Positions 24,821 to 33,370 of a stretch of 45,172 bases of DNA are shown here, piece by piece; position 1 is the first letter of the stretch; each line of letters opens with the position of its first letter. Source of the DNA: Hyphomicrobiaceae bacterium (GTDB lineage: Bacteria; Pseudomonadota; Alphaproteobacteria; Rhizobiales; Hyphomicrobiaceae); contig PKEY01000113.1 in NCBI GenBank assembly GCA_002919265.1, positions 1 to 45,172 of the forward strand, in the 5' to 3' direction. Below the pieces are notes generated by a model that did not search any database, was not told the origin of the DNA, and saw only the letters and a program-made list of their open reading frames with translations. Made by a program: the position numbers and the translations under genes.

Positions 24821-25671
24821 TTGGCCGCCTTCCGCGCCTCTTCGACGGCAGGAGCGCGGCCCGCCACCCGTTGTTCGACCCAAGCCGTGAATGCAGCCGT
24901 CCGTTCAGTCACAAGCTCGCGCTGCCGGTCAACGGTGATGATGTGGTAGCAATCGTCCAGCACCACCGTCTGCACCAGACCACCAAGGTGCCGAGCCAAA
25001 TAAAAGGTGTTGCTGATATCCGCCCGGTCATCCTCTCGCGGATGGAAAATGAGCGTGGGCTGGCGGATGCTGGAAAGCTCCCGCTTGACCACGTTCACCA
25101 GCCAGCGCAGCTCAAGCATCGTGCCGCCCGGCGTCGAGAAAAGCCCGGCCTGCGTGCTGTCGCCAGAGTGGAGGGCCTGCACCACCATGTTCCGCAGGCG
25201 CTTGTCCTTGATCCCGTAGGGCTCGCGCTCGACGAACGCAATCTTGTTGGCGACCCACTTGTGATAGACGAGCCGGAAAAAGTGCGCATACCAGGGAATG
25301 GACCAGCCGTTGAGCCAAAGCGTAGGCGCGAAAAGCACCACACCCTGGACATGCTCCGGCCGATTAGCGGCCAGGTGCAGAGCGAGAATTGCACCCGCTG
25401 AAAGGCCCCCGACGACGACGGTGTCGCAGGTCTTGCGCAGCTCGTCCAGTGCCGCCTCTACGGACCAGTACCAGTCCTGCCAACGGGAGTTCTTGAGATC
25501 CTCGTCGCTGCCGCAGTGATCGGCCAGTTGCGGCACGTGCACCGTGTATCCGGCGCGCGCCAGACCAAGAGCCACGTAGCGCATTTCAATCGGGGTTCCC
25601 CCCAGGCCGTGAATGAGCAGGACCCCCGTGCGTCCGCCTTCAAGCTTATAACTGCGATCAGCGTTACTCAT
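24802..25671 (-). CDS. Alpha/beta hydrolase (carboxylesterase-like), paralogue 1
   Basis: A 289-residue serine hydrolase. The oxyanion loop HGLGGTP is at 21-27, the nucleophile S91 sits in GGLSAG, an acidic pair D214/D215 lies in PREDD, and the catalytic histidine H243 is in DDCYHIIT. The layout matches the YvaK/Est30 carboxylesterase group. A W/Y-rich cap (WLNGWSIPWYAHFFRLVYHKW, about 119-139) is unusual and shared with paralogue 2 at 26003. Roughly half of the aligned residues agree between the two. It is separated from paralogue 2 by 331 bases and may have its own promoter. Substrate unknown; a lipid or thioester is possible. Confidence 0.87.
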   Translation of the reverse strand: MSNADRSYKLEGGRTGVLLIHGLGGTPIEMRYVALGLARAGYTVHVPQLADHCGSDEDLKNSRWQDWYWSVEAALDELRKTCDTVVVGGLSAGAILALHLAANRPEHVQGVVLFAPTLWLNGWSIPWYAHFFRLVYHKWVANKIAFVEREPYGIKDKRLRNMVVQALHSGDSTQAGLFSTPGGTMLELRWLVNVVKRELSSIRQPTLIFHPREDDRADISNTFYLARHLGGLVQTVVLDDCYHIITVDRQRELVTERTAAFTAWVEQRVAGRAPAVEEARKAANQRAVA

Positions 25672-26002
25672 TTTACCTTAACTTCTTACGTTAATTCGCC
25701 GTGTATTCGCGCGCACTTTCGCTGCCCCGACCTGTGCTGGTTCAGTCCGCACGGGTCACCGGCTGGCTTAGTCGGTCGCTTCTCCTTTTGCGCTAATTCC
25801 CGGGCTCCATTCTGCGGAGAAGCCGGGCAAAGTCGATGTAGAGATCTATCTCCCCCTGTTTATGTACATAGATTGCGCAAACACTATGGTGTTTGGGCGG
25901 CAGCCGCCGAGAGCGAGGCCGTATTACCCATCGATTTATTCGATGTCACGCAAAAATCAGGTCTGGTAGGCGAAATTTGCAGGCCTGAAATGCGTCATGA
26001 TT
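25672..26002. other. 331-base leader between the two hydrolase genes, rich in dyads
   Basis: No gene is seen. It contains TATGTACATA, a perfect 10-bp palindrome at 25861-25870, and eight bases on CAAACAC-tatg-GTGTTTG at 25878-25895 with perfect 7-bp arms. Both look like operator half-sites upstream of the 25671 start. Confidence 0.5.
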
Positions 26003-27034
26003 TCATGCGTTCGCAACTCCCCACACCCAACGCTGCCCGAAATCTCGCAAAATCTCCCAAGACTTGCGAATAGCGCCGCCACCCCGTGATAACGTTAAAG
26101 CAACGGGGATATGTACCGCGTAAGAGGGTCTCACACCCCATTTCCGCCCCGCCTGACTGCTCTCGATCGCCGTTGCTTCAGCCTGAGTGACCTGATCGGC
26201 GTCATTCCGGTTCAGGTGACGCTGCACGACCCGATCAATGAACCAGAGCGTCCTGTCGACGACGTCCATCCGTTGCCGGTCCAGCGTCACCATATGGTAG
26301 CTGTCATCGAGCACCATGACCTCGGTGGGACCGCCGAGCTGCTCCTGCATCAAGAAGGCATTGCTGATGTGGCTCTGGTCGTCTTCGCGCGCGTGAACGA
26401 TGAGTGACGACTGTTTCACCTGACGCAACACCTGTCGGGCCGCTTTTGCCATCCATCTGAATTCAAGGACGGTGCCGCCTCTGCGGCCGAAAATGTCCTC
26501 TAGCGGCCGGCCATTCCTCTGCAATGAGTCGAGCACGAACCGGCGGATGCGCTCATCCTTGATGCCGTACGGCGCGCATTCTCGCAGATGTATCAGGTTC
26601 GCGAACCATTTGTGACGAACCAGATTGAAGAAGACAAAATACCAAGGAATCGCCCATCCATTCGGCCAGAAAGTCGGCGAATAGAAGATGCATCCATGGA
26701 CATCGCGCGGCCTGCGGGCTGCGAGGAGCACGGCCAAATTGACGCCAGCCGACAGACCACCTGCCAACACCACGTCGCAGCGCTGTTTCAGGAAGTCGTG
26801 GGCTTCTTCGACGGAATTGTACCAGTCGGTCCAAGTCGTCGTGTTGAGCAACTCCTCGGAGCCCCCGTGGCCAATGAGCAGCGGGCAGTAAACGGTGTAT
26901 CCCGCGCGGTTTAGCGCTTGGGCCACAAACTGAAGCTCCACGGGAGTGCCCCCAAGCCCGTGGATGAGAAGAACGCCAACACGCCCCCCGGATAGCAGCA
27001 GCGACCCGTCTCTGACTTCCAGTCTCTCTTGCAT
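26003..27034 (-). CDS. Alpha/beta hydrolase (carboxylesterase-like), paralogue 2 with C-terminal extension
   Basis: A 343-residue hydrolase from ATG 27034 (GAGG upstream). It has HGLGGTP, nucleophile S95 in GGLSAG, an acidic pair in AREDD, and a histidine in DDSYHMVT, as in paralogue 1. It shares the tryptophan-rich cap WPNGWAIPWYFVFF. About 65 extra residues at the C-terminus are basic and not found in paralogue 1. It lies 78 bases after the aminotransferase gene on the same strand, so it is probably in that operon. Retention of both copies with intact triads suggests distinct substrates or consecutive steps. Confidence 0.87.
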   Translation of the reverse strand: MQERLEVRDGSLLLSGGRVGVLLIHGLGGTPVELQFVAQALNRAGYTVYCPLLIGHGGSEELLNTTTWTDWYNSVEEAHDFLKQRCDVVLAGGLSAGVNLAVLLAARRPRDVHGCIFYSPTFWPNGWAIPWYFVFFNLVRHKWFANLIHLRECAPYGIKDERIRRFVLDSLQRNGRPLEDIFGRRGGTVLEFRWMAKAARQVLRQVKQSSLIVHAREDDQSHISNAFLMQEQLGGPTEVMVLDDSYHMVTLDRQRMDVVDRTLWFIDRVVQRHLNRNDADQVTQAEATAIESSQAGRKWGVRPSYAVHIPVALTLSRGGGAIRKSWEILRDFGQRWVWGVANA

Positions 27035-27112
27035 ACCTGCATGCCTCAGCGATCGTTGCGTCGCGCTGAACAATCCGACTGGGGACGTGGCGGTTCCTTA
27101 AGGATTGGCGTC

Positions 27113-28549
27113 TCAGTTACGGGTTGCGCGGATCAAGAGCGCGTCCAGCAGCTTGAGCGCCAGGTCGATTTCCTCACGGGTGATATGCAAGCTCGGTGCC
27201 AGAGTTACCACGTTCTTGTAGTAACCGCCGATATCCAGCACGCAGCCATACCGGCGCCCACCGATTTCGATATCTCCCTTCAGACCTTCGTCGACCATCC
27301 GGTCGACGATTGCCTTGGACGGGGTATAGCTGTCGTGCGGCTCGCAAATTTCCATGCGCAGAGCCAGACCGAGCCCATCGACATCGCCGATGGCCTTGTG
27401 CCGACGCTGCAGGTCCTTCAGGCCCTCGAGGAAATAGGCGCCCTTTTCCATCACCATCGTCTCATAATCGGTCTCCTGCAGCATGCGCATGACCTCGAGA
27501 CCGACGCCAGTGCCCATCGGGTTGGCATTGAAGGTCGAATGGGTGGAGCCGGGCGGAAATACCGTCGGATTGATTAATTCCTCACGGGCCCAAATACCGG
27601 CCAGCGGATTGAGACCATTCGTAAGGGCCTTTCCGAACACAAGAACGTCCGGGGTGACATCGAAATGTTCGATGGACCAGAGTTTGCCGGTTCGATAGAA
27701 GCCCATCTGGATTTCATCGACGACCAGCAAAATGCCGTACTGGTCGAGAACCTTCTTCAGCTCCTTGAAGAAGTTCTTAGGAGGGATGACGTAGCCGCCA
27801 GTGCCCTGGATCGGCTCGACGTAGAAAGCCGCAAACTCGGCCTCGCCGACCTTCGGATCCCAAACGCCGTTGTATTCGCTTTCGAACAGCCGCGCGAATT
27901 GCGCAACGCAGTAACTGCCGTACTCCTCCTTCGTCATGCCCTTCGGGCCGCGGAAGTGGTAGGGGAACGGCAGGAAGTAGGCGCGCTCACCGAAATGACC
28001 GTAGCGGCGGCGGTAGCGGTAGGACGACGTAATCGCCGAAGCGCCCAGAGTGCGGCCGTGATATCCGCCTTCGAAGGCGAACATCAGGCTCTTGCCCTTC
28101 TTGGCGTTGCGGATGAGCTTGAGGCTGTCCTCGATAGCCTGGCTGCCACCGACGTTGAAATGCACGCGGCCCTTCAAACCGAATTTCTTCTCGGCATCGC
28201 GTGCAATCATCGTCGCCAGCTCGATTTTCTCGCGATGGAGATACTGGCTCGCGACCTGAGGCAGTCTGTCGAGCTGACGCTTTACGGCGTCGTTGAGACG
28301 TGGATTGCGATAGCCGAAGTTCACTGCCGAGTACCACATCTGGAGATCGAGGTACCCGCGGCCTTCACTGTCATAAAGGAAAGAACCTTCGCAGTGATCA
28401 AAGATCTTGGGCTTTTCCGTATAATGAACAGTATCGCCCCACGAGCAGTAGAGGGCCTCGTACTCGAGCAACTCCTCTTCGCTCAGCTCACGCGAGCGCA
28501 AGTCTTGCGTTGCCGGCCCACTGCGGGCGCTTTCTGGCCTGTCGAGCAT
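27113..28549 (-). CDS. Class III (PLP-dependent) aminotransferase
   Basis: A 478-residue aminotransferase. The PLP lysine is K307 in VFGKALTNGLNPLAGI, the PLP-pyridine aspartate is D278 in VVDEIQMGF, and NVGGSQAIEDSLKLIR supplies the phosphate cup. GYHGRTLGA is also typical of the family. It resembles omega- or glutamate-semialdehyde-type enzymes annotated loosely as aspartate aminotransferase family. Start ATG 28549 follows AGGGGAA at six bases; the longer frame runs into the phosphatase gene. The phosphatase ends 14 bases upstream, so both are one operon. The amino donor and acceptor are unknown. Confidence 0.92.
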   Translation of the reverse strand: MLDRPESARSGPATQDLRSRELSEEELLEYEALYCSWGDTVHYTEKPKIFDHCEGSFLYDSEGRGYLDLQMWYSAVNFGYRNPRLNDAVKRQLDRLPQVASQYLHREKIELATMIARDAEKKFGLKGRVHFNVGGSQAIEDSLKLIRNAKKGKSLMFAFEGGYHGRTLGASAITSSYRYRRRYGHFGERAYFLPFPYHFRGPKGMTKEEYGSYCVAQFARLFESEYNGVWDPKVGEAEFAAFYVEPIQGTGGYVIPPKNFFKELKKVLDQYGILLVVDEIQMGFYRTGKLWSIEHFDVTPDVLVFGKALTNGLNPLAGIWAREELINPTVFPPGSTHSTFNANPMGTGVGLEVMRMLQETDYETMVMEKGAYFLEGLKDLQRRHKAIGDVDGLGLALRMEICEPHDSYTPSKAIVDRMVDEGLKGDIEIGGRRYGCVLDIGGYYKNVVTLAPSLHITREEIDLALKLLDALLIRATRN

Positions 28550-28563
28550 TGCTTGTTCCCCTA

Positions 28564-29235
28564 TTAAGCGCCACGAGCGGCAGCTTCGGCCGTTGCCTGA
28601 TCGAGCCACTCGGCCAGGATTCCCGTAGCAGCTGTGAAGTCTCTGAAAGGTTGGTGAGGGATTCCGTTCTGGCGGCAGTGTGCCTCAAGTGCTCCCTTCG
28701 CAAGCACCAAATCGGCCTGCTTCGCCATGCAGAAATCCGACCGGCCGTCACCCACCACGATGCGCGCAACACGCGGATAAGCCTCTAGTGATGCGCACTT
28801 GCAGTGACCGGCGAGAGCACGGCAATCGCCTTTGGCGTGCGGGAATCGCAACCGCCAGCGACTATCACCCAAGTACTCCAGATGATTGGCGCGATACGGG
28901 ATTGCCAATCCGACCCGCCTCAAGACGGTGGCAATCGTCCTGTCCAGCCCGTCGGAGACGATGGTGATTTCATTCCCGTGCTCTGCGCAGAGCCGAACAA
29001 AATCGGAGAAACCGGGATCGATATCGATCTCCTCGATGAACTCTTCCAGCTCTTCCTCGGATGCCCGCAGGAGATCGATTTGGCGAACCATGCATTCGCG
29101 AGAGCCGATGCGCCCCTCCTTCCAATCCTCTTCGATCACGCGCCAGTAAGGATCAGCAAAACGCGTGAGGAGAAGATCGGTCGTATCATCAAGGGTAATC
29201 GTCCCATCGAAGTCTACGAACACATGGAACTTCAT
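28564..29235 (-). CDS. HAD-IB phosphatase, MtnX/SerB-like
   Basis: A 223-residue phosphatase. Motif I is FVDFDGTIT (nucleophile D8, acid D10), motif II is the ITIVSDG segment and motif III-IV is IVVGDGRSDFCMA. The closest recognised type is MtnX (2-hydroxy-3-keto-5-methylthiopentenyl-1-phosphate phosphatase), but no methionine salvage genes are nearby. It is the first gene of the operon with the aminotransferase and hydrolase 2, suggesting it removes phosphate from an intermediate that is then aminated or deaminated. ATG 29235 gives the family N-terminus; GTG 29250 has a better ribosome binding site and is possible. Confidence 0.88.
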   Translation of the reverse strand: MKFHVFVDFDGTITLDDTTDLLLTRFADPYWRVIEEDWKEGRIGSRECMVRQIDLLRASEEELEEFIEEIDIDPGFSDFVRLCAEHGNEITIVSDGLDRTIATVLRRVGLAIPYRANHLEYLGDSRWRLRFPHAKGDCRALAGHCKCASLEAYPRVARIVVGDGRSDFCMAKQADLVLAKGALEAHCRQNGIPHQPFRDFTAATGILAEWLDQATAEAAARGA

Positions 29236-29932
29236 ACGTGAACTCAACACACGAACCTAACCCTAGTAAAGTCCGCCGAGTGATTATGTGGTTTTGGGCG
29301 CCCCTGCAACAGTCCATTATCGGCGAGCGAATGAACTGCCAATCACTTTTTGCATGACGCGCCTATCGATTGAACCGATAGGTCACGTTTAAGCTTAAGC
29401 CGCGGCACCTCTTAGTCGCCTTCAGCTTTAATTACCAGTCCCTATTGCGTCTGCTGACTTACAAGGTTGCCAATTCGTCAAGAGATGACGCTAAGTGTTG
29501 GCTTGTTCCAAACTTACCTTCCTGACAACCACCAAGGCGCGGTGAGCTAAAGGCGAATAATGACATGAAAGCGGCAAGTGAACCCCCTTAACCGCGACAG
29601 GGCATCGCACCTTTCTTCACTTATAATTGTGACTTCATCTTGAGGCGATATTTGGGATCTGCGCTGGCGCAGAAAACAGTACGTCTCTCCTTATGTTGGA
29701 AGTGCGCGATTAGGACGCGTTAGTCGCGCCTTGATACTCACCCCGATCGCTCCGTTGTTGAAGTGAATGCGACTGCTATCGCTACAAAGCGAACATCGTT
29801 CAAATGTGAACTCGCAACCGCTGCTATTAACGAAGCCTCGTCACGTAGCGAATGGTGAGTATTTGTGTCGTCCCCTTGCACTGACACAGCACCTCTTGAC
29901 TCGATTCATCGCCAGGGCTCAACGCTTGGCGC
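29236..29932. other. 697-base divergent intergenic region without a gene
   Basis: It separates the phosphatase operon from rlmJ. It holds a 7-7-7 inverted repeat (CCTATCG / CGATAGG, 29362-29382) about 130 bases before the phosphatase, an orphan TATAAT at 29622-29627 without a good -35, and a pair of 8-base inverted motifs about 110 bases apart near 29735 and 29850. No tRNA or small-RNA structure was recognised. Confidence 0.45.
29362..29382. promoter_or_regulatory. Operator-like inverted repeat upstream of the phosphatase-aminotransferase operon
   Basis: CCTATCG and CGATAGG flank seven bases (ATTGAAC). The spacing and symmetry fit a dimeric repressor site, though a hairpin is also possible. 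Confidence 0.4.
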
Positions 29933-30796
29933 ATGAACTACCGCCACGCCTATCACGCCGGCAATTTCGGGGATGTGCTGAAGCACGCGACTTTGGCGCT
30001 CGTCATTGAGCATTTGAAGCAGAAGCCTGCACCATTCCGCGTCATCGACACGCACGCCGGCGTGGGCTTGTACGAGCTCGATAATGGTCCGGCAGAAAAG
30101 ACGGAGGAGTGGCGGCAGGGAATCGGGCGGCTCTACGGTCCGGATGCGAAGCCTCCTCCCAAGGAGCTGGTGCCGCTGCTAGCCCCCTACTTCGCCGCCG
30201 TCACAGCCGAGAATGCGCCCGGCGAGCTGCGCAGGTATCCGGGCAGCCCCCGCCTCGCCCGCACCTTGATGCGCCAGCAAGACCGCCTGATCGTCAACGA
30301 GCTTCACCCGCAGGACGGGCTGGCGCTTAAAGAGCTGTTCGCCCGCGATGCACAGACCAAGGTACTTCAGCTCGACGGCTGGATCGCGTTGAAGTCTTTG
30401 CTACCCCCCAAGGAACGGCGCGGTGTCATCCTCGTCGATCCACCTTATGAGCAGCCAGGAGAATTGGAGCGGCTGGCAAAGGGGCTACGCGAGGCGACGA
30501 GCCGCTTTCCAACCGGGATTTACCTGCTTTGGTATCCCATCAAGGACCCAAGAGTCATAGAGACCTTTCACAAAGCAGTCACCGCGCTGAACCTCCAAAA
30601 GCTTCTCGTAGCCGAGCTGATGATCCGTCGCCCGCGGGACGTCACGCGGCTCAACGGGACGGGCCTCCTCATGCTCAACCCGCCCTATCGGCTGGACGGG
30701 ATGCTGGCTGCCCTGCTGCCCTTCTTCGCAAGCCGTCTCGGCGAGGGACCGGACGCGAGCCATCGACTGATCTGGCTCACTGGCGAACCGGATTAG
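29933..30796 (+). CDS. rlmJ: 23S rRNA (adenine-2030-N6)-methyltransferase
   Basis: A 287-residue methyltransferase with the RlmJ start MNYRHAYHAGNFGDVLKH and the SAM segment VIDTHAGVGLYEL. The catalytic motif IV LVDPPYEQPGE and the C-terminal LNPPYRLD also match. It methylates A2030 in 23S rRNA. The length agrees with the family. The gene is transcribed alone; the ribosome binding site is weak. Assignment is clear from the full set of motifs. Confidence 0.95.
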   Translation: MNYRHAYHAGNFGDVLKHATLALVIEHLKQKPAPFRVIDTHAGVGLYELDNGPAEKTEEWRQGIGRLYGPDAKPPPKELVPLLAPYFAAVTAENAPGELRRYPGSPRLARTLMRQQDRLIVNELHPQDGLALKELFARDAQTKVLQLDGWIALKSLLPPKERRGVILVDPPYEQPGELERLAKGLREATSRFPTGIYLLWYPIKDPRVIETFHKAVTALNLQKLLVAELMIRRPRDVTRLNGTGLLMLNPPYRLDGMLAALLPFFASRLGEGPDASHRLIWLTGEPD

Positions 30797-31066
30797 TTCA
30801 CCGCCCAAGCACCCACAACCCAAAGTGGTATTCACGCTATTTTGCCTTGCGCGGATCGATATATTCACACATAGTCGTTTCAGTTCGGGCGGCCTATCAG
30901 ACCCGGCGGATTACGCTGAGCCTGCTGATGTTACTTTCGCGCTTGCGTCGCGTTCACGATCGCACTCACGACTCCCCGACAATCGGATCGGTCTGCCTGC
31001 TACATAGGCTCGCGCCTGTGGAGGCGCGGGGGATTGCTACGACTTGGGGGATTAAGGAGACCTCGC

Positions 31067-31282
31067 ATGCGGCAGACTGGTACTGTCAAGTTTTTCAATC
31101 AAACCAAGGGCTTCGGCTTCATCACGCCGGATCAGGGCGGTAAGGACGTATTTGTTCACGTGACCGCCGTCGAACGTTCCGGGATTGGCCCTCTGGACGA
31201 AGGCATGCGTGTTTCCTTTGAGACCGAGCCCGATAAGCGCGGAAAGGGCCCGAAGGCTGTAAATCTTCAGCTAACCAGCTAA
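31067..31282 (+). CDS. Cold-shock protein (CspA family)
   Basis: A 71-residue single-domain OB-fold protein. RNP1 is KGFGFITP and RNP2 is VFVHVTAV, both intact, in the order GTVKFFNQTKGFGFI at the N-terminus. It binds single-stranded RNA and DNA and acts as an RNA chaperone. ATG 31067 has AAGGAGA in front; a longer frame is rejected. The 270-base space before it, with GC-rich hairpins near 31007-31030, could be a regulatory 5' leader as in cspA. The transcript ends at the terminator at 31386. Confidence 0.96.
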   Translation: MRQTGTVKFFNQTKGFGFITPDQGGKDVFVHVTAVERSGIGPLDEGMRVSFETEPDKRGKGPKAVNLQLTS

Positions 31283-31385
31283 TTTGCTCTGAGCGGACCG
31301 CGGGGGGTGGCGCGTCCCGGCAACGTTGTGACCAAAATCGACATCGACCGGGTCACGTCCCCGTCAGCAGCAATAGGAAATTAAG

Positions 31386-31419
31386 GCGGACTAGGGCAGT
31401 GTTCCCCTGTCCGCTTTTT
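31386..31419 (+). terminator. Rho-independent terminator after the cold-shock gene
   Basis: GCGGAC / GTCCGC arms with a further imperfect G/C pairing above them, followed by five T. It lies just before the next gene's ribosome binding site. Confidence 0.82.
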
Positions 31420-31441
31420 ATTTCCATAGGGAGTTGCTCCG

Positions 31442-31756
31442 ATGTTCAAGCTGACAGGTACGCTCGCTGCGGGTGTCGGCGCTCTGGTCATCGCTCTCGG
31501 CGCTGTCTCGCCGGCCGAAGCGAGGACGTGTGTCAACAAGGCCGGTCAGGGCACGAACACCACCGAAGAAGGTGCCAAGTTCCAGGCCTATGAGGCCATT
31601 CTGCAGGCGACGGATTGGGGTTCCTGGGCTGCCTGGATGGCCTCCAGCCAGAAAATCGGCGAGGCCCCTGGCTATGCCGTGAGCCGCGTTCGCTTCAAGT
31701 GCCAGAAGGGCGGTCTTGGCTCAACCTGCGTTGGCCAGGCGACCCTCTGCAAATAA
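31442..31756 (+). CDS. Small secreted four-cysteine protein 1
   Basis: A 104-residue protein with a signal peptide (residues 1-27, ending AEA). The mature part has cysteines C30, C87, C96 and C103 in the pattern C...C-x8-C-x6-C, with a central W-rich helix (ATDWGSWAAWMASS). Two of its neighbours share the pattern (31912, 33005). It would be periplasmic or extracellular with two disulfide bonds. No named family is recognised. ATG follows GGGAG at ten bases. Confidence 0.78.
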   Translation: MFKLTGTLAAGVGALVIALGAVSPAEARTCVNKAGQGTNTTEEGAKFQAYEAILQATDWGSWAAWMASSQKIGEAPGYAVSRVRFKCQKGGLGSTCVGQATLCK

Positions 31757-31911
31757 CCGTTTTTGAAGTATCGGTGCCGGGCAGGCTGGTTAGCGTTGCC
31801 CGGCTGCCACATTTATGTGGCCATTCGATCAACGCCTCCAAGATTGTACCTTAACTGACGATCCACCCGTCGCTCATACTCTGGTGTTCTCACTTCTTGG
31901 TGGAGGCGATC

Positions 31912-32178
31912 ATGAAAGCTCTTTCTCTCGTAACTCTCGGCAGTGCTCTGATTGCAGGAGCAGCCCTTCTTCCGGGCAAGGCTGAAGCAGCCAAGTGCGT
32001 CACAGCCGGCGGCACTGCGACCGGTCTCACCCAGGACATCGCCAAGTCGCTGGCGACAATGGCTCTAAACCAGTCGATCAGCAACTACGGCGGCAAGGCG
32101 GTGGGTAAAGTCGCCATGAAGTGCGATAATAACCCGCTTCTCGCCACCTGCACGGCGAAGCAGCGCGCCTGCAAGTGA
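31912..32178 (+). CDS. Small secreted four-cysteine protein 2
   Basis: An 88-residue protein from ATG 31912 (GGAGG upstream) with a signal peptide (residues 1-26, ending AEA). Cysteines C29, C71, C80 and C87 repeat the C-x8-C-x6-C pattern of the protein before it, and both end in a cysteine-lysine. The central segment lacks the tryptophans seen in copy 1. It is a paralogue by pattern rather than by overall identity. Function unknown. Confidence 0.75.
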   Translation: MKALSLVTLGSALIAGAALLPGKAEAAKCVTAGGTATGLTQDIAKSLATMALNQSISNYGGKAVGKVAMKCDNNPLLATCTAKQRACK

Positions 32179-32469
32179 GCTGGTTCCTCAGCAATCCGCC
32201 TACCAAGAGTCTTCTGGCGCCGGCTATTCGGCGCCAGGATCGAGGTCAAAAGCCCTGAAATGACCGCTCCACACGCACGCACAGCGTGCAACATGCAGGG
32301 CAGCGACCGATCTCACGAAAAAGTGATCAGTGTTCGGAGTCTTCCGATCTCACTGGCGCGGATAGGGAAGTTTCCTGCCTTGTGGAACTCTGTCGTGAAC
32401 CCCTGATTCACACCTCGAGATGTATTCTATCTCTAGTAAAGTGTTCTCAGGTGAAAAGCAGGTCCTGTC

Positions 32470-32823
32470 ATGAAGCGTATTCTTGGCCTTGGCGCCGTCA
32501 TCTGTCTTGCCCTGTCGCCCCTCGCGGCCGAGACAGCACTCGCTCACAAGAGCGGCTACTACAAAAAGTCGAAAAGTGTCCGGTACTATCGCGCTGCCAA
32601 GCCCAAGGTCTACGGCTACGTGGTTCGGCCTGGCGGCGGTTACTCCTACACCGTCGAGGACGTGATCAACACGTACGGCGACAGCCGCACACGGTTCGGC
32701 AGCACGAACTTCTTCCGTGACCCGATGGCTGACCGTCAGACGCCCTTCGGCCCGTTCGATCACGGCTTCTTCTTCGATTCTGCGATCGGTCCGCAGGGTG
32801 GAGACGCACCCTATCAGCAGTAA
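32470..32823 (+). CDS. Exported hypothetical protein, tyrosine/glycine-rich
   Basis: A 117-residue protein with a signal peptide (residues 1-25, ending ALA). The mature protein is basic at the start (HKSGYYKKSKSVRYYR), then GGGYSYTVEDVINTYGDSRTRF, and it ends with a proline-rich low-complexity stretch. It has no cysteines after the signal, unlike its neighbours, so it is not part of their family. It stands within the same gene group and may be periplasmic or surface-associated. No family recognised. Confidence 0.65.
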   Translation: MKRILGLGAVICLALSPLAAETALAHKSGYYKKSKSVRYYRAAKPKVYGYVVRPGGGYSYTVEDVINTYGDSRTRFGSTNFFRDPMADRQTPFGPFDHGFFFDSAIGPQGGDAPYQQ

Positions 32824-33004
32824 GCGGTTCCGGAGCGGAGCTTTGGGCTAAGCACGACGAAGAGAGCTGCTGGCGCACTTCGGCAACGCCTACTTCCACG
32901 CGAACAAGAAGCTTGCCTGCAATGCTGGCGCCCTCCGTGGCGGGAGGTTATGACTGGCGAGGAGTTTTCTCGACCAGATGCCGCCTTCCATGGGGGTTTC
33001 AGCA

Positions 33005-33322
33005 ATGACTTCTCGAAACGTGCTCGCCGCCGCTGTCGCCGGTCTTTTGCTCATCGCTGCAGCGCCTGCCCATGCCGAATGCACTCGGCTCGGCTTCTCC
33101 GTTAACGACTACGGCAAAGAAGGCCCGATGCGCGATGCCAAGGAGCTCCTTGGCAAGTACATCGAGAAGTGGACGGCAGAACGGGGTATCAAGAAGTACA
33201 CCGTCAGTCAGGAAACGATGAGGTGCGAGCTGTTCCTCGACTTCATCGTGTTTGATGAGCACACCTGCCACGCTGAGGCGACGGTCTGCTGGTCTGGTAG
33301 CGCCCCTGTAAAGAAGAACTGA
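33005..33322 (+). CDS. Small secreted four-cysteine protein 3
   Basis: A 105-residue protein from ATG 33005 (GGGGG upstream) with a signal peptide (residues 1-24, ending HAE-C). Cysteines C26, C74, C88 and C95 match copies 1 and 2 in order and in the final TC-x6-C motif, though the second spacing is longer (x13 instead of x8). The central helical region contains W56. It is the most diverged of the three. Function unknown; the arrangement suggests an old local expansion. Confidence 0.75.
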   Translation: MTSRNVLAAAVAGLLLIAAAPAHAECTRLGFSVNDYGKEGPMRDAKELLGKYIEKWTAERGIKKYTVSQETMRCELFLDFIVFDEHTCHAEATVCWSGSAPVKKN

Positions 33323-33370
33323 GGCAACCCGCGGCGCTGCCCTGCCGAGTGATGAGGGGCGCCGGCGAAT

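Noticed and set aside
27665-28567. 300-codon plus-strand frame opposite the aminotransferase
   Set aside because: It is the complement of a strongly conserved enzyme gene. Its residues show only antisense composition.
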